From the NCBI GenBank assembly GCA_012799845.1, contig JAAZKL010000224.1, positions 1 to 8,590 of the forward strand: a stretch of 8,590 nt of DNA, given 5' to 3'. The notes under the pieces were generated by a model. That model was not told where the DNA came from, did not search any database, and saw nothing but the letters and a program-made list of their open reading frames with translations. The translations under genes and the position numbers were made by a program. This stretch comes from Clostridiaceae bacterium (GTDB lineage Bacteria; Bacillota; Clostridia; Acetivibrionales; DTU013). This document shows, piece by piece, positions 1 to 6,891 of the stretch (position 1 is the first letter of the stretch; each line of letters starts with the position of its first letter).

Positions 1-2
1 AG

Positions 3-764
3 CCTTTTCCCGAATCTTCATCTGAACCTTTAGTTGGACCTTCAGTTGAATCTTCATCCGAGCCTTCAATTGGACCTTTTTCCATTTCGCAGGCAGGATC
101 CGACCTACCTGCAGGATCCGGCAAAACATCGGACGATATGCAGCACAATAATGTTCCGCATGTTTCGGAACAAGACACAGACCCGGCTGCATCCGATGCG
201 TTGGTCAAATACATCACGGACCCCGATGAATCCGATTCCGGGCCGATTGGCACAAACACCGTATTTCGCAATGACCACTTAAGCCTTGAGGAAGCACGCG
301 CTGACACCGATTTCGGTGCGTATCTGCCAAAAAGGGTACCGTCCGGTTTCGCCTTCGAATCAGCCAGCCGCTATATCGATAAAAAAAGCAACTTCCTCAG
401 TGTTCTGTGGTTCAAAGGCATGGGTGAAATACATTGGACCGTATCAAAGCTGGAGGAAAAAGACAAGGCAAGGATAACCTCCGTGGCCGACAAGGAAAAC
501 TACGATCTTGCGCTGTATCCCATACCGCGTGCGGAATCGGTGCCGAAGGAACTGAGGGAAATCGTGAACGACCCCATCTTCATCATAGATGATCTGACGC
601 TGGAAGCAGTAAAAGCACGTTCCTATGAAGTCCGGGATACCGGCGACGTTTCCGGGCCCCGCATGGGTTTCAGTGTGCTGTATGGTGAAATACTAGTGAA
701 GCTCAATGTGAAAGGCGCCTCACCGGAGGAAGTTTTCGACATGCTCATGCAGGTCGGGAAGTGA
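3..764 (+). CDS. Partial anti-sigma-partner-like protein with DUF4367-type C-terminal domain
   Basis: The frame is open from the window edge (first full codon at base 3) to the TGA at 762-764, so the N-terminus is missing; the internal ATG at 138 is not a credible start because the same frame runs upstream through a protein-like linker. The visible part begins with a Ser/Pro/Glu/Gly-rich linker (about residues 1-85) containing a duplicated 12-residue unit (ESSSEP core). A globular region follows, with YLPKRVPSGFAFESASRYI and then KDKARITSVADKENYDLALY. This resembles the DUF4367-like extracytoplasmic domains found on clostridial proteins encoded next to ECF sigma factors. By analogy the missing part should hold a cytoplasmic sigma-binding segment and one membrane helix, with a sigma gene just upstream; that is inference. 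The domain is confident as a family type, the role is not. Other possibility: a secreted protein of unknown function. Confidence 0.7.
   Translation, partial: PFPESSSEPLVGPSVESSSEPSIGPFSISQAGSDLPAGSGKTSDDMQHNNVPHVSEQDTDPAASDALVKYITDPDESDSGPIGTNTVFRNDHLSLEEARADTDFGAYLPKRVPSGFAFESASRYIDKKSNFLSVLWFKGMGEIHWTVSKLEEKDKARITSVADKENYDLALYPIPRAESVPKELREIVNDPIFIIDDLTLEAVKARSYEVRDTGDVSGPRMGFSVLYGEILVKLNVKGASPEEVFDMLMQVGK
12..83 (+). repeat. Two-copy 36-bp in-frame tandem repeat
   Basis: Bases 12-47 and 48-83 are imperfect copies of a 36-bp unit, encoding ESSSEPLVGPSV and ESSSEPSIGPFS. Differences are mostly single bases, and the period is an exact multiple of three, so the frame is kept. It forms a flexible linker in the partial protein and may extend to the left beyond the window. 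A smaller duplication (gcaggatccg at 93-102 and 111-120, period 18 bp) follows in the same linker. Confidence 0.75.
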
Positions 765-771
765 AGCAGGC

Positions 772-812
772 CAAAAAAAGCCCTGGTAAAGCCCGATGGT
801 ATGGGCTTCACC
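772..812 (-). terminator. Probable minus-strand rho-independent terminator
   Basis: Bases 785-794 and 803-812 form a 10-bp stem (one mismatch) around an 8-nt loop. Read on the minus strand, the stem is followed by AGGGCTTTTTTTGG; AAGCCC can also pair with the second GGGCTT that abuts the T run. This polarity fits transcripts from the minus-strand stalk/BsuPI gene, although it lies about 215 bp past that stop codon. The + strand lacks a T run here, so it is a poor terminator for the upstream + gene. Confidence 0.45.
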
Positions 813-916
813 AAAAGCAAACCCAGACAGTCTGTGGTTCAGCTATTTCATCATGCGCACGGCAATCATCTTTTTTGTAAAAGTGCTGACTTCTCGCCAA
901 TTGCATTATTGCAAGA

Positions 917-943
917 AACTGCCCGCCTCATCGGCGGGCAGTT
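917..943. terminator. Perfect 11-bp hairpin between convergent genes
   Basis: AACTGCCCGCC at 917-927 and GGCGGGCAGTT at 933-943 pair perfectly around the 5-nt loop TCATC. The hairpin sits between the convergent ends at 764 (+) and 1026 (-). Flanking tracts are only mildly T-rich on either strand (CATTGTCTTT on +, TCTTGCAATA on -), so it may act as a weak bidirectional terminator or as an mRNA 3'-end stabiliser. Confidence 0.5.
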
Positions 944-1025
944 CATTGTCTTTGCCTGGTGTTGAACCGTTCACTGTTATTAAACATTATAGTGTTAAGA
1001 AACCAACACGCCAAAGACGGACCGG

Positions 1026-1685
1026 TCAGTTCGGAATTTTGAAATAGGCGTCTTCACACATTTTATACATCACAGAGTCCATTTCAAAGGATGTGAGGAA
1101 TTCGGCCCTGTATGTTTCACCCGGTACGAAATCTTTGGCTGTAAGATCAAGTTTTTCGTTCACCGTGAATTTTCCCCCGCTGCTTATTGCCTCATCTACT
1201 ATGGGAAGTATGGAAAACGGGTATTCTTCGGAATGCCTGTATACTTCGTTTCCGGTTTCGTCATACACGGCAAAATCGTAAAAGGGATAATGCAAAGTTA
1301 TTGTAACATCCTCTTCGGTATTGTTCTTAAGCTGAAATTCCAGCTTAAGGGCATTGCCGTCGACATCAGCTATCAATGCCGCGCCTATAGCGTCACTTTC
1401 CGTGTAAAAGCCATCTGCCTTTTTGTCCGAAATACTAACTGTCTTTGTCGCCTTGTCCCATGTTACTTCTTTGCCGAATAGTTCTGCAACTTTCCTCAAT
1501 GGTACATATGTAGTGTTATTGTACACAAAATGGTCGAGATCGGTTTTTCCCCCGTTGTACAAAATATTAAAGGAGTTGAACATGACCTGGATACCGGAAC
1601 TGCCGAATACGTGCGCAGTAGCCAACGCCAGTATGCATACCGATACTGCAAATAACAGTGATAATCTTTTGATGATTCGTGACAT
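1026..1685 (-). CDS. Exported stalk-domain protein with C-terminal BsuPI-like domain
   Basis: This 219-aa protein starts with a basic n-region (MSRIIKRL) and a hydrophobic core to about residue 24, a typical Sec signal peptide; there is no clear lipobox. Residues about 32-87 match the stalk domain of copper amine oxidase N-terminal type (PF07833): NNTTYVPLRKVAELFGKEV then TWDKATKTVSI. Residues about 114-205 resemble the intracellular proteinase inhibitor BsuPI fold (PF12690): LEFQLKNNTEEDVTITL, YDFAVYDETGNEVYRHS and a late PGETYRAEF strand. The start is supported by GGAGG 8 nt upstream. The protein is probably secreted or cell-wall associated; stalk domains usually act as extracellular binding or scaffold modules, and the name BsuPI does not prove protease inhibition here. 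It appears to be a single-gene transcript facing the + gene to its left. Confidence 0.85.
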   Translation of the reverse strand: MSRIIKRLSLLFAVSVCILALATAHVFGSSGIQVMFNSFNILYNGGKTDLDHFVYNNTTYVPLRKVAELFGKEVTWDKATKTVSISDKKADGFYTESDAIGAALIADVDGNALKLEFQLKNNTEEDVTITLHYPFYDFAVYDETGNEVYRHSEEYPFSILPIVDEAISSGGKFTVNEKLDLTAKDFVPGETYRAEFLTSFEMDSVMYKMCEDAYFKIPN

Positions 1686-1735
1686 ATATATACCTCCATA
1701 GTCTGATTATTCTGCGGCTGTTTCTTTCATAAGCC

Positions 1736-1764
1736 GTCATATGGAAAACGCTCCAGGACATCAA
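1736..1764 (-). promoter_or_regulatory. Candidate promoter for the stalk/BsuPI gene
   Basis: On the minus strand TTGATG (1764-1759) and TATGAC (1741-1736) are separated by exactly 17 nt and lie about 50 nt upstream of the ATG. Each box matches the sigma-A consensus at only four of six positions, so the call is tentative. Confidence 0.3.
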
Positions 1765-1782
1765 AATGTTGCACTTTCTGCC

Positions 1783-1809
1783 TGAAAAAAATAAGACGGC
1801 CGCTGTCTC
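1783..1809 (-). terminator. Weak minus-strand terminator after the satD operon
   Basis: Minus-strand reading gives GAGAC (1809-1805), a 7-nt GC-rich loop, GTCTT (1797-1793), then a T-rich run ATTTTTTTC. The stem is only 5 bp with one G-U pair, and an overlapping CTGTC/GACAG hairpin competes. It lies between the DUF3307 stop (1974) and the next gene start (1685), where a terminator would be expected. Confidence 0.35.
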
Positions 1810-1973
1810 CACCGACAGGAAAGCGGAAAGGTTGCTAAGCCCACGGCAGATAATGGAGTATCATATTGATAGGTATACACAGCAAATAGGTGATCGCGTT
1901 TATGATCGTGGTGACGGATGGCATTATCAATCTTTATAATAAAGTAGATGTTTCACACTCCCTCATTCGTTCA

Positions 1974-2705
1974 CTATTGGCACTGATGTTTCAGAATCAC
2001 AGATATGATAATCGCAAATGCAAAGCTGGTCAATGTGCCGACAAGGTATTTCTCAGCAAAACTCCTGTCCTCGAGTTGCCTGAAGCGTGCGATGCTTTTT
2101 GCAGTCAGCACTAGGCCGATCGCACTGAACTGATCGATCAGTATTAGGACAGAAATAATGATACGTTCAAGTTTTCCGATGATTCGTCCCGCCGGTGGAT
2201 CATTATCCTCCTGGTCACACCTATTTTTGTCGATAACGCAGGCAAAAAGCATCTTCACGAGGACTGCCGCGGGGTCCCATATCAGCACGAATATCAGCGA
2301 GTACACGACCAGGCTGTCAAAATTCGGCCATTGTCGGATATTTGCATATAACAAAGTCGCAGCCGATTCCAGGCTAAATAAATAGTAAGTGACCGTAAGA
2401 ATCAGGATATGCAGAACCTGGTCTGCAATAAATGTGAAAAACAAGCCCGATACTTCTTTGCATTTTCTGTCGGCAATTATCCTTGCCCAATCGATGAGAA
2501 AGTGCGAACCTGTGGTAATAATGAAAACCATGATACCTTTCCCGAAGCTGGCAAAAGGAAAAATTGCCGGTATGAAAGTGAATGCGTAAATCATCGAATG
2601 GCAGATGAGATATTTGTAATCAGAACGCTTCCTTCTTACCAGCCTGTTCGTCTGGAATGTGAAGTCAGCAAGAAAGTGTGCTGTAATCAGGATATATAAA
2701 ATCAT
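1974..2705 (-). CDS. DUF3307 family integral membrane protein
   Basis: This 243-aa polytopic membrane protein has about six or seven hydrophobic segments. It carries the DUF3307 (PF11750) hallmarks: an N-terminal helix with H10, D14 and Q18 in AHFLADFTFQTN, then K26 and H36; a second motif GSHFLIDW (H68, D72); and DQVLH (D95, Q96, H99). These conserved polar residues within membrane helices suggest an active or binding site, but the family has no established function known to me. Its ATG lies 9 bp past the stop of the satD-like gene, with GGGTGG as ribosome binding site overlapping that stop, so the two are surely co-transcribed and probably translationally coupled. The residues after about 140 (charged loop CDQEDNDPPAGR, then two more hydrophobic stretches) look like an additional C-terminal part. 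Confidence 0.85.
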   Translation of the reverse strand: MILYILITAHFLADFTFQTNRLVRRKRSDYKYLICHSMIYAFTFIPAIFPFASFGKGIMVFIITTGSHFLIDWARIIADRKCKEVSGLFFTFIADQVLHILILTVTYYLFSLESAATLLYANIRQWPNFDSLVVYSLIFVLIWDPAAVLVKMLFACVIDKNRCDQEDNDPPAGRIIGKLERIIISVLILIDQFSAIGLVLTAKSIARFRQLEDRSFAEKYLVGTLTSFAFAIIISVILKHQCQ

Positions 2706-2714
2706 ATACCACCC

Positions 2715-3566
2715 TCACAGAAACCTGCCCATGGATTTCAGGGCTGCAATGGCTGAATTCCTGGCTGCATAGATATTACCGGCCCTCAAGGTCTTTTCGA
2801 CGCTTTGCCGGCTTACACCCAGAATCTCCGACAGGTGCGTGGTCATCCCCCACACTCTACCACCGGAAACATAGAATGAACCTTCATCTTCAGCCGCATC
2901 GACCGGGTCAGGCCATATTCTTGGAAAACTTATTGTATCAAAAATAATTCTCGATCTGCTTTTCCTGCGGTACTCACTGAAAAAATCGAACCTTGTCCTT
3001 AATCTTGCAAGTCTGAACAGTAGTCCGACATTGTTTTGACTGATTGCCTGGTTGTAACTTATTGGATACATCAGTTCTGTAAGCAGCATAATCTCGTTCT
3101 GATAGCCACTGTGGCCGGCAGCAAACAAAAACGGGACGTTAATGATGACGTTCAGGAACAGGTCGTTTTTACTTCCTGAACAAATGAGCACATGGTACCC
3201 TTCTGTCTCACTGGTTTTATTGATGGCACAGCGTGAGTTGTGATATACCGGGCCGTCCTGGGCAGTGGTGCTTGCATTCTCTATTTTTACGCTCCATTCG
3301 CCAACACCGATACCCGCCCTTATCTCGGCGGGATGAATGAACATGCTCAGCAGCCTCAGATAAAGATACGCTGGCTGCGGTGCCAGGAAAAGGCCCTGGA
3401 TCTCGTCTCCTGCGCTGAACTCCACGGCCTTTACCAGTGAATCCGAAAACACTTTGTTGAGACTGAAGATCAGATCCACAAGGTATTTCTGTATCGAATT
3501 CCTGGCTTCCACGGAATACGACCGGGATCTGCTTATATCTGCTATCAGCACGGTATACTTGTCCAC
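2715..3566 (-). CDS. SatD family protein with C-terminal helix-turn-helix
   Basis: Protein of 283 aa. The N-terminus DKYTVLIADISRSR, the segment AVEFSAGDEIQGLF and the R-x-GIGVGEW motif are typical of the SatD family (PF16264), named after the S. mutans acid-tolerance locus. The last about 45 residues contain a helix-turn-helix, THLSEILGVSRQSVEKTLRA (about 243-262), so DNA binding is likely. I chose the GTG at 3566 because AGGGGTGG sits 7 nt upstream and the SatD homology begins exactly there; the in-frame ATG at 3797 would add 77 low-quality residues that overlap both the proC-like gene and the promoter/operators. It is the first gene of an operon with the DUF3307 gene. Autoregulation through the tandem palindromes upstream is a reasonable inference. 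The biochemical role of SatD is not known to me. Confidence 0.8.
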   Translation of the reverse strand: MDKYTVLIADISRSRSYSVEARNSIQKYLVDLIFSLNKVFSDSLVKAVEFSAGDEIQGLFLAPQPAYLYLRLLSMFIHPAEIRAGIGVGEWSVKIENASTTAQDGPVYHNSRCAINKTSETEGYHVLICSGSKNDLFLNVIINVPFLFAAGHSGYQNEIMLLTELMYPISYNQAISQNNVGLLFRLARLRTRFDFFSEYRRKSRSRIIFDTISFPRIWPDPVDAAEDEGSFYVSGGRVWGMTTHLSEILGVSRQSVEKTLRAGNIYAARNSAIAALKSMGRFL

Positions 3567-3584
3567 TGTACCACCCCTGGGAAT

Positions 3585-3618
3585 AATTATAGCACATTGT
3601 AATCGTAACGCAACCGTC
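3585..3618 (-). promoter_or_regulatory. Extended -10 promoter of the satD-DUF3307 operon
   Basis: Read on the minus strand: TTGCGT (-35), a 16-nt spacer ending in TG-C, then a perfect TATAAT, so the -10 is of the extended TGnTATAAT type. It lies about 20 bp upstream of the GTG start and its ribosome binding site. The -35 box lies inside the right arm of a perfect palindrome at 3607-3630, which suggests repression by occlusion. Confidence 0.65.
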
Positions 3619-3659
3619 ATGGGTTGCGTTGTGTAATAGTAACCCTCATGGGTTGCATT
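3607..3659. promoter_or_regulatory. Two tandem palindromic operator-like sites
   Basis: Site 1 (3607-3630) is a perfect 9-bp inverted repeat, AACGCAACC / GGTTGCGTT, with a 6-bp centre. Site 2 (3636-3659) is a second copy, identical at 19 of 24 positions, shifted by 29 bp and with imperfect arms (GTAACC / GGTTGC). Site 1 overlaps the -35 element of the satD promoter; site 2 is just upstream. The geometry is that of a cooperative two-operator repressor or activator array. The adjacent HTH-containing SatD-like protein is the obvious candidate ligand, by inference only. Confidence 0.65.
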
Positions 3660-3741
3660 TTGGGCACCACTTGCCGGCTTTGCCGTAAACACCGCTGAAA
3701 CTGCTGAATGTATCCCTGAGCTTCTGGACCGTTCACATATC

Positions 3742-4581
3742 TTATCTTTCCTGAATATCCCTGAATTGATAGAGTATTTTTCCATTGACAGCTTCACGTT
3801 TTCTCATGCACTGATCAAGCATTTCATCGAACACCTGAGGAAGGCCTTTTTCGATCACTTTAACTCCTTCTTCCGTTATTCCGCCCTTTGTCGCCACTCT
3901 TGAGATGACATCGCGGAAATCCATCTTCTTTTCCAGTATCAGCCTGGATGTTCCGTACATCGTCTGAAGTACCTTCTCTGTAATTTCATCCCTGCCGAAG
4001 CTGTCGGTATGCCTCAAAGCGGCTTCCACAAGCTCCTGGAATACAGCGGCGATCAAGCCTGGTCCGCAGCTTGTCAACTCGGTCGCAAACCCGAAATCCT
4101 TTTCGTCGATCCGCCAAATCCTGCCGATACTCCCGAGCAGCGCTTCGATACGGGCAGAATCTTCTTCGGTGACTCTGCCGTTGTGGCAGACAAGTGTTAT
4201 CCCTTCTCTCACTTCCGAAAGGACTGTCGGTATCACTTTGGTTATTTTGCAGTCAGCCATTTTTTCGATATCTTCTACAGCCACTGCTCCCGCTATCGAT
4301 ACTATATGGTGATCAGGGCGGATAAATGGTTTTATCTCTTTCAGAATATCCAAATACTCCAAAGGCTTTACACAAATGAATATGTAATCCGCGTCTTTTG
4401 CGGTATCGGCCGCATTCCGCGCAACATTGATCTCAGGCCAGGTTTTCTTTATCTCGTCGAGCCTGCTTTTGTCTTTCCTGGTGACAATGATCTGCTCCTG
4501 TCTTACCTGCCCGGATCCTATTAAACCCTTTACAAGCATGCTTCCCATGCTTCCGTAACCAATAAAGCCTATTCTGTCCAT
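3742..4581 (-). CDS. ProC/ComER-family pyrroline-5-carboxylate reductase-like oxidoreductase
   Basis: Protein of 279 aa, the usual size for the family. It starts with a Rossmann NAD(P)-binding loop (IGFIGYGSMGS, residues 4-14), followed by DADYIFICVKPLEY at the end of the nucleotide-binding domain. The C-terminal helical dimerisation domain contains ELTSCGPGLIAA and RVATKGGITEEGVKVIE. True P5C reductases normally have GSGPAY and a T-x-GGTT-x-EG signature; the SCGP and KGGIT-EG forms seen here are closer to Bacillus ComER, a ProC paralogue in the competence region, so proline synthesis should not be assumed. The ATG at 4581 is preceded by AAAGGGGG 7 nt upstream; the longer reading to 4632 has no such site. 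It is followed after about 175 bp by the satD operon on the same strand, which has its own promoter. Confidence 0.85.
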   Translation of the reverse strand: MDRIGFIGYGSMGSMLVKGLIGSGQVRQEQIIVTRKDKSRLDEIKKTWPEINVARNAADTAKDADYIFICVKPLEYLDILKEIKPFIRPDHHIVSIAGAVAVEDIEKMADCKITKVIPTVLSEVREGITLVCHNGRVTEEDSARIEALLGSIGRIWRIDEKDFGFATELTSCGPGLIAAVFQELVEAALRHTDSFGRDEITEKVLQTMYGTSRLILEKKMDFRDVISRVATKGGITEEGVKVIEKGLPQVFDEMLDQCMRKREAVNGKILYQFRDIQER

Positions 4582-4723
4582 AAAATCGCCCCCTTTCACT
4601 AATTTTATCATTTTTCCCCTGCAGGAACACATGAAATTACTCCGCTTCCCTCATCCATTTGACGACAGTTGATTTATGGATCGTACAACAGACGGATTCC
4701 GGCATGATGATGCATATGGAACT

Positions 4724-4756
4724 GTGAGCATGCCATTGGCGTTTATATAGTATAAT
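4724..4756 (+). promoter_or_regulatory. Possible promoter of the sigma factor operon
   Basis: A perfect TATAAT at 4751-4756 lies about 105 bp upstream of the sigma factor ATG, but no good -35 occurs 16-18 nt before it (TGTGAG and similar are poor). A GGCATG/CATGCC inverted repeat (4701-4706, 4729-4734) sits just upstream. The promoter may need an activator or be read by an alternative sigma factor. The rest of the 280-bp divergent region 4582-4861 shows nothing else I can name. Confidence 0.3.
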
Positions 4757-4861
4757 GTTCTCGTATCCAATTGATAAAATTTTCACCTGATCATGCAACG
4801 TTTTCATTTTTTTGTTGTCTTTACAGATGAAGCTTCAGCAAAAGTAAGGGGATATTTCAAG

Positions 4862-5422
4862 ATGGATGACGAAATGATACTCGATTTGTACTGGGCGCGC
4901 TCCGAATCGGCTATCAGCGAAACCGCGAAAAAGTACGGGAGCTACTGCATCAGGATAGCGGCCAACATACTGCGTAATAACGAAGATGCGGAAGAATGTG
5001 TGAACGATACGTACCATAAAGCATGGGACGCCATACCGCCGCAGCGCCCTTCAAATTTTCGCGCATTTTTGGGCAGGATCACCCGCAACCTCTCACTCAA
5101 CAGGTATAAAGAACAAAAGACCCAAAAACGCGGCGGCGACAATATTGCACTGATATACTCCGAACTTGAGGAATGCATACCGTCAAACAGCAGTGTCGAG
5201 ACGGAATACGAATCGGGCATAATTGTTGAGGCGATAAACTCTTTCCTGCTGACATTGGATAAGGACAGCAGGATCGTATTCGTAAGGCGGTACTGGCATG
5301 CCGAACCGATCCAGGCTATAGCGGCATGTTTCAGAATGAGCGATAGCAAGGTCAAGTCCATGCTCTTCCGGACACGCAAAAAGCTCAGAGCTTATCTCGA
5401 AAATGAAGGAGTGATACTGTGA
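4862..5422 (+). CDS. ECF-type sigma-70 family RNA polymerase sigma factor
   Basis: Protein of 186 aa, typical for an ECF sigma factor with only regions 2 and 4. Region 2 (about residues 21-85) contains YCIRIAANILRNNEDAEECV, NDTYHKAWDAIPPQRP (DNA melting/-10 recognition face) and RAFLGRITRNLSLNRYK. Region 4 (about 127-180) ends with a helix-turn-helix, PIQAIAACFRMSDSKVKSML, followed by RTRKKLRAYL. The opening DDEMILDLYWARSESAISET is characteristic of a large clostridial group. I chose ATG 4862 because AAGGGG lies 10 nt upstream and homology starts there; the ATG at 4793 has no ribosome binding site and would add 23 atypical residues. The stop overlaps the start of the next gene by 4 bp, so the pair forms a translationally coupled sigma/anti-sigma operon. 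Confidence 0.92.
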   Translation: MDDEMILDLYWARSESAISETAKKYGSYCIRIAANILRNNEDAEECVNDTYHKAWDAIPPQRPSNFRAFLGRITRNLSLNRYKEQKTQKRGGDNIALIYSELEECIPSNSSVETEYESGIIVEAINSFLLTLDKDSRIVFVRRYWHAEPIQAIAACFRMSDSKVKSMLFRTRKKLRAYLENEGVIL

Positions 5423-6840
5423 AATCTGAAAAACTGATGGACTGTATCGGTCAGATAGATGACAGATTTATTATAGAAGCTGATAGTTTAACCAACGAAG
5501 CTGACAGTATACCCGCAGAAGCTGGAATTCAGGCGGGAAAAATCAAACGCGTCCGAAGGTTATGGACAATGCGGGCATCTGCCGGCGTTGCTGCCGCTGC
5601 ATGTATTATCATTGCCATGTCTTTATTGCTGAACCAGCCTCAACAAACTGGCCCGGACGATTTACCGGATCATACGCGGCCGACTGATCAGGCAGATTTG
5701 CCCGATCTGCCAAAACTGCCTGTGAACACCGAACTTGGTTCATTTGGCTTTGAAGGTTACCTTGCATATGATATCAGCGAACTGCGAAATGGCAACCCAT
5801 GGACGGAAAACAACGATCTTGCCGTCATGCCTGTGTTCGCAAATCCTCATGAATATGACGGAGCGGGCGCGCCTGTAAGCGGTCTGTCACCTGAAGAATT
5901 ACTTGCCGAAGCAGAAAAAACAGCAGATCTGTTCGGCCTTGAAATAACATCACTGTACACAGAGCCGACTATGGAGGAAATAGAGCGGATCATTCAGAAA
6001 ATGGAAGCTGCCGGCGCATCCGAGGAGGAAATACGCCAAAATGCAAACATATATCGCGCGACCGCAGAATGTAATGGTGCAAAAATACGAGTCGAAAAGG
6101 ATGGATCTATTGATTTATCACTGGATCAGGAAATGGCTCATTTGGCTGAAGAAATCGGAAAACTCAGTGTATATGAAAGTTTTCGCGTCTCTTTCGATTT
6201 CAGATACAAAACAACAGACGGCGCCATATACTTCGCAGGCCTGCCGCTGCCTGACGGATATAGATTCACTTATGCCAACACTTCATACGAACAGGCCCTG
6301 GAGGCCACACAATATCTCCTGGCAGAGTACGGTGGCTTTATGGGCATTAAAACGCCCGGTTATGACCTCGCAGCCGATTATACATTCAGCGGAGACCTCA
6401 ATCGAATATATACTTCTGCTTTTGAAAATGCAGGAAGCCTGACAGACCGGATACTTAATTATAATTTCAGAAGGCTGTATTTCTCAGCAACTGACTTGGG
6501 CGGGCTTGGCTCGATCATGTATTACAATGCCGACCTGTCACAAAAAATCGGCGATTATCCTGTCATCACCGCCGAAGAAGCACGTAAGCTTCTGCTGGAA
6601 AAACACTATATAACTTCAGTTCCCGAAGAACTGCCCGGCGAAGAGTATATTGCCCGTGTCGAACTTATCTACCGCACAGGCAGGCTTGACACGGTGTTTA
6701 TGCCGTACTACAGGTTCCTGGTAGAAATGCCCTCAATGGAAATGGAGAACGGACTGAAAACTTTCGGTGCATTCTATGTCCCGGCTGTCCGGAGCGAGTA
6801 TCTTGAGAATTTGCCGGTGTGGGACGGCAGATTCAACTAG
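5419..6840 (+). CDS. Membrane-anchored anti-sigma-like protein with large extracytoplasmic domain
   Basis: Protein of 473 aa starting with GTG at 5419, in a GTGA overlap with the sigma factor stop and with AAGGAG just upstream. Residues 1-47 are cytoplasmic: EKLMDCIGQIDDRFIIEAD matches the short N-terminal segment shared by proteins paired with this clostridial sigma group. A basic stretch (KRVRRLWTMR) leads into one transmembrane helix (about 53-71), followed by a Pro/Asp-rich linker (73-103) and a roughly 370-aa outside domain. That domain has no cysteines or repeats that I can see and matches no family I can name; it includes a helical segment rich in Glu (PTMEEIERIIQKMEAAGASE). By arrangement it probably sequesters the sigma factor and senses an envelope signal. 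No classical zinc-binding anti-sigma motif is visible, so the inhibition itself is inferred from gene order and the N-terminal motif. Confidence 0.75.
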   Translation: MKSEKLMDCIGQIDDRFIIEADSLTNEADSIPAEAGIQAGKIKRVRRLWTMRASAGVAAAACIIIAMSLLLNQPQQTGPDDLPDHTRPTDQADLPDLPKLPVNTELGSFGFEGYLAYDISELRNGNPWTENNDLAVMPVFANPHEYDGAGAPVSGLSPEELLAEAEKTADLFGLEITSLYTEPTMEEIERIIQKMEAAGASEEEIRQNANIYRATAECNGAKIRVEKDGSIDLSLDQEMAHLAEEIGKLSVYESFRVSFDFRYKTTDGAIYFAGLPLPDGYRFTYANTSYEQALEATQYLLAEYGGFMGIKTPGYDLAADYTFSGDLNRIYTSAFENAGSLTDRILNYNFRRLYFSATDLGGLGSIMYYNADLSQKIGDYPVITAEEARKLLLEKHYITSVPEELPGEEYIARVELIYRTGRLDTVFMPYYRFLVEMPSMEMENGLKTFGAFYVPAVRSEYLENLPVWDGRFN

Positions 6841-6891
6841 TTGGGATGAACAGGGGGGGGAAGACATCAGGCTGAGGTACTTCACCCTGCT

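Noticed and set aside
3567..3797. N-terminal extension of the satD-like frame up to an ATG at 3797
   Set aside because: It would run over the operators, the promoter and the 3' end of the proC-like gene, has no ribosome binding site, and its residues do not resemble a SatD N-terminus. The GTG at 3566 fits better.
4009..4524. 171-codon + strand frame opposite the proC-like gene
   Set aside because: It lies entirely antisense to a well-supported Rossmann-fold gene, has no domain signature and no ribosome binding site; a shadow frame.
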